From: Streptomyces sp. LUP47B
Lineage (GTDB): Bacteria > Actinomycetota > Actinomycetes > Streptomycetales > Streptomycetaceae
Assembly: GCF_001746295.1 (NCBI RefSeq)
Contig: NZ_MJAH01000020.1
Location: forward strand, 95,934 to 159,933
DNA: 64,000 nt
Reading direction: 5' to 3'
Below the pieces are notes generated by a model. That model saw only the letters and a program-made list of their open reading frames with translations. It made no database searches and had not been told where the DNA came from. The position numbers and the translations under genes are program-made. Numbering within the stretch: position 1 is the first letter of the stretch; every line of letters begins with the position of its first letter. Positions 32,650 through 40,615 of this stretch are shown in pieces.

Positions 32650-34338
32650 ATGACGCCGAACGCCGCTGCCCTCTCCTCGGGTCCTTCCGGCCCCAGCCGG
32701 AGAAGCTTCCTCGCCTCCACCGCGGTCGCCACCGCAGCGGTGGCGGGCGGGATGCCGCTGCTTGCCGCCTGTGGCGGCTCGGACAGCGGCGAGCGCGAAG
32801 GGACCACGTCGGGCAAGGCCGCGGACAAGCTCCTCCCGGCGTTCGTCGCCAGCACGGTCGCGAACCCGGACCTGCCGTCCAAGAACGGCTCGGCCGCCGG
32901 CTACACGGGCAAGGTCGACCTCGCCGCCCTCAAGGCCTCGGTCCCGGAGAAGCTCGGCACCGGCGCCCGCTTCAAGATCATGTCCCCGTTCTGGGGCTCC
33001 CCGCCGAAGGCCGGCTGCGCCTACTACACGGCGCTCGACGCGGCCGCGGGCACCAAGGTCACCTGGCAGAACCAGGACGGCAACACCTACGGCCAGAAGC
33101 TCGGCGCCGTCCTCGCCTCGAGCTCCATACCCGACATGGTGGTCGTGCCCAGCTGGGAACTGGTCGGCAAGATCGTCAACGCGGTCACCGCGAAGTTCAT
33201 GGACCTCGGCCCCTACCTGGCGGGCGACAAGGTCAAGAAGTATCCGAACCTGGCCGCGATCCCCTCGGACGCCTGGCGCATGGGCATCTTCGGCGGTGCG
33301 CTGCGCGGCATACCGATGCCGGCCGCCACCGCGAACTGGATCACGCCGCTGTACCGCAAGGACCTCTTCGACAAGAAGGGCTACTCGGTACCCAAGTCGC
33401 CGGACGAGTTCATGAGCTGGGCCAAGGAGGCCACCAGCGCCAAGGCCAAGGTGTGGGCCTGCGGTGACATGACCTGGTCCGCGTGGAGCAACTTCGGTGT
33501 CCGCGGCTCCGGTCCGATCGGCTGGGACATCGGGTCCGACGGCAAGCTGACGTACCGCATCGAGCAGCCCGAGTACCTCGAAGCCCTGGAGTGGGTCCGC
33601 AAGCTGTTCGACGCCGGTGTCGTCCATCCCGACGACAAGGCCCGCACCGGCGACCAGGGCCAGCGGTTCACCGCCGGGCAGATCCTGGTCTACAACACCA
33701 ACATCGCCGACTGGTACGGGAAGGTCTCCGAACAGGCGCAGTCCAACCCGGACCTCCAGATCGACGCCATCGACCTCTACGGTGCGGACGGCGGCGACCC
33801 GACGCTGTACGCGTCCTCGCCCGCCACCATCTGGTCGCTGATCCGCAAGGGCGCCTCGAAGACGACGATCGAGAACGCCCTGGCCGCCGCCAACTTCTCG
33901 GCGGCCCCGTACGGCACCAAGGAGCGGATGCTCGTCGACTACGGCGTCGAGGGCACCCACTACACGGTCAAGGACGGCGTCCCGGTCAAGAACGACCTCG
34001 GCAACTCGGAGGTCCTCAACGCCTGGGTGATGCTGGCCGCCCCGGCCGCCTACTACGCCCACCCCGACTTCCCCGAGGTCGCCCGCAAGCAGGTCGAGTG
34101 GCAGCAGCGGATGGGCGCCTTCATGAAGAAGACGGCCACCTTCGGCATGAACATCGTCGAACCGACCCGCTACGCCAACCTCTCCAGCCAGTTCGAGCAG
34201 TTGGAGATCGACTACGTGCGCGGCAACCGCAAGCTGTCCGACGTCCAGGCCGCCATCTCCACCTGGAAGTCCTCCGGCGGCGACAAGCTGCGCGACTGGT
34301 ACAAGGAGCTCATCGACAAGAACGGCAGCGGCAACTGA
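32650..34338 (+). CDS. Sugar ABC transporter substrate-binding lipoprotein (long LplA/YtcQ-like type)
   Basis: Binds oligosaccharides outside the membrane for import; 562 residues, longer than the usual ~430 and typical of partners of LplB/YtcP permeases. The N-terminus has twin arginines (SRRSFLASTAVATAAVAGG) and lipobox LLAACG near residue 40. First gene of a seven- or eight-gene plus-strand run; its stop overlaps the permease start (TGATG). In this locus the ligand is most likely a xyloglucan oligosaccharide. Confidence 0.9.
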   Translation: MTPNAAALSSGPSGPSRRSFLASTAVATAAVAGGMPLLAACGGSDSGEREGTTSGKAADKLLPAFVASTVANPDLPSKNGSAAGYTGKVDLAALKASVPEKLGTGARFKIMSPFWGSPPKAGCAYYTALDAAAGTKVTWQNQDGNTYGQKLGAVLASSSIPDMVVVPSWELVGKIVNAVTAKFMDLGPYLAGDKVKKYPNLAAIPSDAWRMGIFGGALRGIPMPAATANWITPLYRKDLFDKKGYSVPKSPDEFMSWAKEATSAKAKVWACGDMTWSAWSNFGVRGSGPIGWDIGSDGKLTYRIEQPEYLEALEWVRKLFDAGVVHPDDKARTGDQGQRFTAGQILVYNTNIADWYGKVSEQAQSNPDLQIDAIDLYGADGGDPTLYASSPATIWSLIRKGASKTTIENALAAANFSAAPYGTKERMLVDYGVEGTHYTVKDGVPVKNDLGNSEVLNAWVMLAAPAAYYAHPDFPEVARKQVEWQQRMGAFMKKTATFGMNIVEPTRYANLSSQFEQLEIDYVRGNRKLSDVQAAISTWKSSGGDKLRDWYKELIDKNGSGN

Positions 34339-35390
34339 TGTCTCTCACGGCCGGGAGCAGGCCCGACGGGACCCGTCCTCCCGCGGCCGTCGAGGAACCG
34401 ACGGCCGCGGTCGCCGCGGCGGTGACGAGGACGCGGGTGCCGCGCAAGGCGGCCAGGGCGGGAAAGATCCCCTTCCGGGTCCGGCTGCGCCGCGACCGCG
34501 CGCTCATCCTCATGACGCTGCCCGTCATCCTCCTGCTCCTGCTCTTCAACTACGTCCCGCTGCTCGGCAACATCGTCGCCTTCCAGGACTACGACCCCTA
34601 CGTCTCCAGCAACGGCGTCACCGCGATCTTCCACAGCCCCTGGGTCGGGGTCGAGCAGTTCTCGCGGATGATCGACGACCCGCTGTTCTGGGGCGCCGCG
34701 AAGAACACCCTCCTGCTGTTCGTGCTCCAGTTGGTGCTGTTCTTCCCGATCCCGATCGCCCTCGCGCTGCTCATCAACAGCGTGATCAGGCCACGGGTCC
34801 GGGCCGTGGCGCAGGCGATCATGTATCTGCCGCACTTCTTCTCTTGGGTCCTCGTGGTCACCGTGTTCCAGCAGGTCTTCGGCGGCGCGGGCATCATCGC
34901 CCAGACCCTGGAGGACCACGGGTGGTCCGGCTTCGACCTGATGACCAACGCGAGCCTTTTCAAGTACCTGGTCACCGCGCAGGCCGTCTGGAAGGACGCC
35001 GGCTGGGGGATCATCGTCTTCCTCGCCGCGCTGGCCGCCGTCAGCACCGACCTGTACGAGGCCGCCGCCATGGACGGCGCCGGGCGCTGGCGCCGCATGT
35101 GGCACGTCACGCTGCCCGCACTGCGCCCGGTGATCGCCCTGCTGCTGGTCCTGCGGGTGGGCGACGCGCTCAGCGTCGGCTTCGAGCAGTTCCTGCTCCA
35201 GCGGGACGCAGTCGGGGTGGGTGCCAGCGAGGTCCTCGACACCTACGTGTGGAACATGGGTATCCAGAACGGCGACTTCAGCTACGCGGCCGCGGTCGGC
35301 CTCGTCAAGGGAGCCATCGGAGTGTGTCTCGTCCTGGCCGCGAACAAGTTCGCGCACCTGCTGGGCGAGCAGGGGGTGTACCAGAAGTGA
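34338..35390 (+). CDS. Sugar ABC transporter permease (LplB type)
   Basis: 350 residues. A charged N-terminal tail is followed by six membrane segments beginning LILMTLPVILLLLLFNYVPL. The N-terminal core PLLGNIVAFQDYDPY and the EAA loop YEAAAMDGAGRWRRMWHVTLP are those of CUT1/LplB permeases. Start ATG 34338 overlaps the binding-protein stop. The stop overlaps the next start by 4 bases (GTGA). Confidence 0.92.
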   Translation: MSLTAGSRPDGTRPPAAVEEPTAAVAAAVTRTRVPRKAARAGKIPFRVRLRRDRALILMTLPVILLLLLFNYVPLLGNIVAFQDYDPYVSSNGVTAIFHSPWVGVEQFSRMIDDPLFWGAAKNTLLLFVLQLVLFFPIPIALALLINSVIRPRVRAVAQAIMYLPHFFSWVLVVTVFQQVFGGAGIIAQTLEDHGWSGFDLMTNASLFKYLVTAQAVWKDAGWGIIVFLAALAAVSTDLYEAAAMDGAGRWRRMWHVTLPALRPVIALLLVLRVGDALSVGFEQFLLQRDAVGVGASEVLDTYVWNMGIQNGDFSYAAAVGLVKGAIGVCLVLAANKFAHLLGEQGVYQK

Positions 35391-36313
35391 GCCTCAACAC
35401 GCAGCTCGTGCGCAGTCTCCAGGCCCCCGCCCGCCCGGTGTGGGAGGAGCCGCCCAGCAAGGCCGGCATCACCGCGAAGAGCGGCTTCCTCGCCCTGTGC
35501 TGTCTGGGAGTGCTCGGTCCGCTGTGGATCGTGATCGTCACCAGCCTCTCCCCGAAGCCCGTGATCGACCGGGTCGGTGGCCTGGTCGTGATCCCCCAGG
35601 GCATCACCTTCGTCAACTACACCGAACTGCTCAGCGGCGGCCAGGTCAGCCGGGCCATCATGGTCTCGGTCGGGGTCACGCTCACCGGCACGGTGTTCTC
35701 CATGGCGGTGTCGGTAATGGCGGCCTACGGGCTGTCGCGGCCGGGGAGTCTGGGCCATCGGTTCTTCCTCATCACCATGATGGCCACGATGTTCTTCGGC
35801 GCCGGGCTCATCCCGACCTACCTGCTCGTGCAGTCGCTGGGACTCACGGACACCTATCTGTCGCTGATCCTGCCGAGTGCGGTCAGCGTCTTCAACATCC
35901 TGGTGCTGCGCGCCTTCTTCATGGGCATCTCGCCCGAGCTCACCGAGTCCGCGCGCATCGACGGGGCCGGTGACCTGCGGATCCTGCTGACCATCATCAT
36001 GCCGCTGTCGCGGGCCGTGCTGGCCGTGATCTCCCTCTTCTACGCGGTGGGTTACTGGAGTGCCTGGTTCAACGCGTCGATCTATCTGAGCGACCAGGAC
36101 ATGATGCCGTTGCAGAACGTGCTCATTCAGCTGGTCCAGAAGAACACGGCGAACCCCACGGGGTTGCAGCAGGCGGTGCGTACGGGGCAGTTGTCGGCGC
36201 TGGGGTTGCAGATGGCGGTCATGGTGCTGGCGCTGATTCCTGTCGCGGTTGCTTCTCCGTTCGTCCAGCGGCATTTCAAGAAGGGCATGTTGACGGGTGC
36301 GGTGAAGGGGTGA
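35387..36313 (+). CDS. Sugar ABC transporter permease (YtcP/LplC type)
   Basis: 308 residues from GTG 35387, six membrane segments, EAA loop TESARIDGAGDLRILLTIIMP. Completes a two-permease importer. No ATP-binding protein follows or occurs anywhere in the locus, as in other Streptomyces sugar importers that share one ATPase. A 127-base gap to the GH74 gene holds one copy of the dispersed repeat. Confidence 0.92.
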   Translation: MSLNTQLVRSLQAPARPVWEEPPSKAGITAKSGFLALCCLGVLGPLWIVIVTSLSPKPVIDRVGGLVVIPQGITFVNYTELLSGGQVSRAIMVSVGVTLTGTVFSMAVSVMAAYGLSRPGSLGHRFFLITMMATMFFGAGLIPTYLLVQSLGLTDTYLSLILPSAVSVFNILVLRAFFMGISPELTESARIDGAGDLRILLTIIMPLSRAVLAVISLFYAVGYWSAWFNASIYLSDQDMMPLQNVLIQLVQKNTANPTGLQQAVRTGQLSALGLQMAVMVLALIPVAVASPFVQRHFKKGMLTGAVKG

Positions 36314-36375
36314 CCTGCGCCCAATAAACGGGCGGCTTCTGAAGGCAGGCGACTGCGAGTCCGTTGTGGCTGGTC

Positions 36376-36395
36376 GCGCAGTTCCCCGCGCCCCT
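36376..36395 (+). repeat. Dispersed 20-base repeat, copy between permease and GH74 genes
   Basis: GCGCAGTTCCCCGCGCCCCT, identical to 1150-1169 and 11390-11409 and inverted relative to 11876-11895. The flanks GGCTGGTC and AGGTGG are also shared with the 11.9-kb copy. Here it has no adjacent self-complement, so it need not terminate transcription. Confidence 0.7.
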
Positions 36396-36440
36396 AGGTG
36401 GTTCTCTCTTCCCCTTTTCTCATACAGCGAGGTATGTGTC

Positions 36441-38648
36441 ATGCGCGCGTCCGGGCCTAGTCGTCGTGCCGTTCTTGGTGGAGCTGCGGCCGCTGCCGCG
36501 TTCACGACCTTTCCGTCCTTCGAGGGGCGTGCCGAGGCCGCCACCTCGCCCACCCCCACCTATCGCTGGCGCCAAGTCGCCATCGGCGGGACCGGATTCG
36601 TCACCGGTGTGCTCTTCCATCCCTCCGTGCGAGGACTCGCCTACGCCCGTACCGACATCGGCGGGGCCTATCGCTGGGACGACCGGAGCGCACGCTGGAC
36701 TCCGCTCAACGACGATCTCGGCTGGGACGACTGGAACCTCCTCGGGGTCGAGGCCATCGCCGTCGACCCCGCCCATCCCGACCGGCTCTACCTCGCCCTC
36801 GGCACCTACGCCCAGCCCTGGGCCGGCAACGGGGCGGTCCTGCGGTCCGAGGACCGTGGTGTCACCTGGGCCCGTACCGATCTCGCCGTGAAGCTCGGGG
36901 GGAACGAGGACGGGCGGGGGACCGGCGAGCGGCTGCTCGTCGATCCTCGGGACAGCGACACGTTGTGGCTGGGGACCAGACACGACGGGCTGCTCAAGTC
37001 CACTGACCGGGGAGCGACTTGGCGGGCCGTGAGCTTCCCGGCCACCCCGAGCGGCACCGGCCAGGGCATCACCCTCCTCGTCGCGGCGGGCCGCAGCGTC
37101 TACGCCGGCTGGGGCGACTCGGACGACACCGCCGCCAACCTGTACCGGACGGCCGACGGAACCACCTGGGAAGCCGTCCCCGCGCAGCCCTCCGGCGCCG
37201 CCGCCAAGGTGCCCATCCGGGCCGCCTACGACTGCCACACCCGCGAGCTGTACGTCACCTACGCCGACGCGCCCGGCCCCAACGGACAGTCCGACGGCAG
37301 TGTGCACAAGCTGGCCACGGCGAGCGGCGAGTGGACCGACGTGACACCTGCGAAGCCCGGCGGGACCACGAGCGACGGCTCCTCCGACTCCTTCGGGTAC
37401 GGCGGGGTCGCCGTCGACGCCCGCCGGCCCGGCACGATCGTCGTCTCCACCAACAACCGCTGGGCGGCCGTCGACACCCTGTACCGGAGCACGAACGGTG
37501 GCCGCACCTGGACGTCCTTGAAGGACTCCGCGGTCCTCGACGTGTCCGAGACCCCGTTCCTCACCTTCGGGGCCGACGCGCCCAAGTTCGGCTGGTGGAT
37601 CCAGGCCCTCGCCGTCGATCCGTACGACTCGAAGCACCTCGTCCACGGCACCGGCGCCACCCTCTACGGCACCCGGGACCTGAAGCACTGGGCGCCGCAG
37701 ATCCGCGGCCTGGAGGAGACCTCCGTACGGCTGCTGATCTCGCCCCCGACCGGGGAGGCGCACCTGCTCAGCGGTCTCGGCGACGTCGGGGTGATGTACC
37801 ACGAGCGGCTCACGGCGTCGCCGTCGCGGGGTATGGCGAGCAACCCCGTTTTCGGGTCGGCGACGGGCCTCGCGCAGGCCGCGGCCAGACCGTCGTACGT
37901 CGTCCGCACGGGCTTCGGCGACCACGGCAACGGCGCCTTCTCGAACGACGGCGGCAAGTCCTGGGCACCCTTCGCGGCCCAGCCCGCCCTCGCCAAGGAC
38001 GCGCCCGGGCCGATCGCCACCAACAGCGACGGCAGTGTGCTGCTGTGGACCTTCGTGCACTGGGACGGCACCAAGTACCCCGCCCAGCGCTCCACGGACA
38101 ACGGAGCGACCTGGTCAGAGGTCCCTACCTATCCCAAGGGCGCCACCCCGCTCGCCGACCCGGCCGACCCGACGCGCTTCTACGCCTACGACACCGACAC
38201 CGGCACCCTGTTCGCCAGCACGGACGGCGGCCTCACCTTCACCGGGCGCGCGAGCGGACTGCCCTCCGGCGACAGCCAGTTCCAGCTGGCCGCGGCCCCG
38301 GGGCGCTCCGGCGACCTGTGGCTGAGCACCAAGACGAACGGCCTCTACCGGTCCACCGACGGCGGCGCGACCTTCACCAAGCTCACCAGCTGCCGGGCCT
38401 CGCACACCCTCGCTTTCGGCAAGGCGGCCAAGGGCGCCGGCTACCCGGCGATCTACCAGGTCGGCGCCACGGAGGCGATCACCGGCGTGTACCGCTCCGA
38501 CGACGGCGCGAAATCCTGGGTGCGCGTCAACGACGACCGGCATCAGTGGGGCTGGATCGGCGCGACCATCGCCGCCGACCCGCGGCTGTACGGCCGTGTC
38601 TACATCGCCACGAACGGCCGGGGCATCCAGTACGGGGAGCCCGTCTGA
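36441..38648 (+). CDS. Exported GH74 endo-xyloglucanase
   Basis: 735 residues. Twin-arginine signal (SRRAVLGGAAAAAAFTTF, end near 34), then a two-domain seven-bladed beta-propeller. GH74 hallmarks are the ARTDIGGAYRWD start with the first catalytic Asp, repeated blade motifs such as STDRGATWRAV, STNGGRTWTSL and STDGGATFTKL, and LLSGLGDVG carrying the second Asp. The family cuts the beta-1,4-glucan backbone of xyloglucan. No carbohydrate-binding module follows the catalytic domain. Start ATG 36441; the stop overlaps the GH42 start (TGATG), so the secreted and cytoplasmic enzymes are co-translated. Confidence 0.92.
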   Translation: MRASGPSRRAVLGGAAAAAAFTTFPSFEGRAEAATSPTPTYRWRQVAIGGTGFVTGVLFHPSVRGLAYARTDIGGAYRWDDRSARWTPLNDDLGWDDWNLLGVEAIAVDPAHPDRLYLALGTYAQPWAGNGAVLRSEDRGVTWARTDLAVKLGGNEDGRGTGERLLVDPRDSDTLWLGTRHDGLLKSTDRGATWRAVSFPATPSGTGQGITLLVAAGRSVYAGWGDSDDTAANLYRTADGTTWEAVPAQPSGAAAKVPIRAAYDCHTRELYVTYADAPGPNGQSDGSVHKLATASGEWTDVTPAKPGGTTSDGSSDSFGYGGVAVDARRPGTIVVSTNNRWAAVDTLYRSTNGGRTWTSLKDSAVLDVSETPFLTFGADAPKFGWWIQALAVDPYDSKHLVHGTGATLYGTRDLKHWAPQIRGLEETSVRLLISPPTGEAHLLSGLGDVGVMYHERLTASPSRGMASNPVFGSATGLAQAAARPSYVVRTGFGDHGNGAFSNDGGKSWAPFAAQPALAKDAPGPIATNSDGSVLLWTFVHWDGTKYPAQRSTDNGATWSEVPTYPKGATPLADPADPTRFYAYDTDTGTLFASTDGGLTFTGRASGLPSGDSQFQLAAAPGRSGDLWLSTKTNGLYRSTDGGATFTKLTSCRASHTLAFGKAAKGAGYPAIYQVGATEAITGVYRSDDGAKSWVRVNDDRHQWGWIGATIAADPRLYGRVYIATNGRGIQYGEPV

Positions 38649-40615
38649 TGGCCGGGCTGAGCGCGGTGACCAACGGCCGCATCCTCTACGGCGGCGACTA
38701 CAACCCCGAACAGTGGCCCGAGGAGACCTGGCAGGAGGACGTCCGGCTGATGAGGGCCGCCGGCGTCAACTCCGTCACCCTCGGCGTCTTCTCCTGGGCC
38801 AGGCTCGAACCCCGGCCGGGGGAGCGGGACTTCGGCTGGCTGGACCGGCTGATGGATCTCATGCACGACAACGGCATCGGCGTCGTCCTCGCCACCCCCA
38901 CCTCCTCGCCACCGCCGTGGATGGGCCACCTGCACCCCGACACCCTGCCCGTCACCGAGGACGGCCGCACCGAGTACTGGGGCGGACGCCAGCACTTCTC
39001 GCACTCCAGCGCCACCTACCGCCGTTACGCCGCCGCCATCACCGAGGACCTCGCCGCCCGCTACGGCGGCCACCCGGCCCTCACGATGTGGCACATCAAC
39101 AACGAGTACTGCACCTACGACTGGAGCGACGAGGCCGCCGCCCGCTTCCGGAGCTGGCTGCAGGGGCGCTACGGCTCCCTCGACGCCCTCAACTCCGCCT
39201 GGGGAACCGCCTTCTGGAGCCAGGGATACAGCGACTGGGCCGAGGTCCACACACCCCGCAACGCCCACTACATGAAGAACCCCACCCAGGTGCTGGACTT
39301 CAAGCGCTTCACCTCCGACATGCTCCTCGAGTGCTACCTCGCCGAGCGGGACATCGTCCGCCGGGCCACCCCGCAGACCCCGGTGACCAGCAACTTCATG
39401 CCGCTGTGGGTGGGCCAGGACGCCTGGCGCTGGGCCGAGGAGGAGGACGTCGTCTCCGTCGACCTCTATCCCGACCCCCGTGATCCTCTCGGAGCCCAAC
39501 AGGGCGCTCTCGTGCAGGACATGACCCGCTCGCAGGCCCGTGGGCCGTGGATGCTCATGGAACAGGCCGCCGGACCGGTGAATTGGCGGGGTGTGAACCA
39601 CCCCAAACCCCGTGGCCTGAACCGCCTTTGGTCCCTGCAGGCCGTCGCCCGCGGTGCGGACGCCGTCTGCTACTTCCAGTGGCGCCAGTCCCGGCAGGGC
39701 GCGGAGAAGTTCCACTCCGGAATGGTCAGCCACGCGGGGGAGGAGGGCCGCACCTATCAGGAGGTCAAGCGGCTCGGAGCCGAACTGGCCACGATCTCCC
39801 CCCAGGTGACTGAGCGTCACACCGCCAACGACATCGCCGTCCTGCACGACTGGCACGCCTGGTGGGCGGGCGCCCAGGACGGCCGCCTCTCCAGCGAGGT
39901 CGACTACCCCGACGTCCTCAGGGCCTGGCACCGCGCGCTCTGGGAAGCCCACCTCACCACCGACTTCGCCCACCCCGAACACGACCTCACCGCCTACAAG
40001 GTGGTCGTCGTCCCCCAGCTGTACGCCCTCACCGACACGGCGATCGACAACCTCCTCGCCTACGTCCGCCAGGGCGGCACCCTCGTCTCCGGATTCCTCA
40101 CCGGCGTCGCCGACCAGGACGACCGGGTGCGCCCCGGCGGCATGGACGCCCGGCTGCGCGAGCTGTTCGGCGTCCGCACCCTGCACGAGTGGTGGCCGCT
40201 GGACGCGGGGGAATACGCGGAATGCGACGACTTCCGCGGCACCCTGTGGTCGGAGGAGATCGACAAGACCGAGGACGCCACAACGGAGTCCTCGTACAAG
40301 GGCGGTGAGCTCGACGGGCTGCCCGCCGTGCTGCGCAGGGGCCGCGCCTGGTACCTCTCGACGCTTCCCGAGCCGGGCGCCCTGCGCGAGCTCCTCGCCG
40401 GGATCGCCGCGGGGGCGGGCGTGCGACCGGTCCTCGACGGACTGCCCGACCAGGTCGAGGCCGTCCGCCGCGGTGACCTGCTCTTCCTGCTCAACCACGG
40501 CCGCGAGCCGGTGACGGTCCCGGTGCCGGGCACTCACCACGACCTGCTGACCGGAACGGCCGTCACGAACCGGCTCACCCTGGAACGTTACGGCGTGGCG
40601 GTACTGCGCCCATGA
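38648..40615 (+). CDS. GH42 beta-galactosidase
   Basis: 655 residues, no signal peptide, cytoplasmic. Starts with ILYGGDYNPEQWP, the GH42 signature. Acid/base E153 in WHINNEY and predicted nucleophile E305 in WMLMEQAAGPVNW. Then the trimerisation domain and a C-terminal beta domain with LFLLNHGREPVTV. Would remove the beta-galactosyl cap from imported xyloglucan side chains; GH42 acting on that 1,2-linkage is inferred from the locus, not from sequence. Overlaps both neighbours (TGATG before, ATGA after). Confidence 0.93.
   Translation: MAGLSAVTNGRILYGGDYNPEQWPEETWQEDVRLMRAAGVNSVTLGVFSWARLEPRPGERDFGWLDRLMDLMHDNGIGVVLATPTSSPPPWMGHLHPDTLPVTEDGRTEYWGGRQHFSHSSATYRRYAAAITEDLAARYGGHPALTMWHINNEYCTYDWSDEAAARFRSWLQGRYGSLDALNSAWGTAFWSQGYSDWAEVHTPRNAHYMKNPTQVLDFKRFTSDMLLECYLAERDIVRRATPQTPVTSNFMPLWVGQDAWRWAEEEDVVSVDLYPDPRDPLGAQQGALVQDMTRSQARGPWMLMEQAAGPVNWRGVNHPKPRGLNRLWSLQAVARGADAVCYFQWRQSRQGAEKFHSGMVSHAGEEGRTYQEVKRLGAELATISPQVTERHTANDIAVLHDWHAWWAGAQDGRLSSEVDYPDVLRAWHRALWEAHLTTDFAHPEHDLTAYKVVVVPQLYALTDTAIDNLLAYVRQGGTLVSGFLTGVADQDDRVRPGGMDARLRELFGVRTLHEWWPLDAGEYAECDDFRGTLWSEEIDKTEDATTESSYKGGELDGLPAVLRRGRAWYLSTLPEPGALRELLAGIAAGAGVRPVLDGLPDQVEAVRRGDLLFLLNHGREPVTVPVPGTHHDLLTGTAVTNRLTLERYGVAVLRP

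Noticed and set aside
37019..38647. Possible extension of the GH42 enzyme upstream into the GH74 gene
   Set aside because: The frame is a shadow of GH74; GH42 homology begins at the overlapping ATG 38648.
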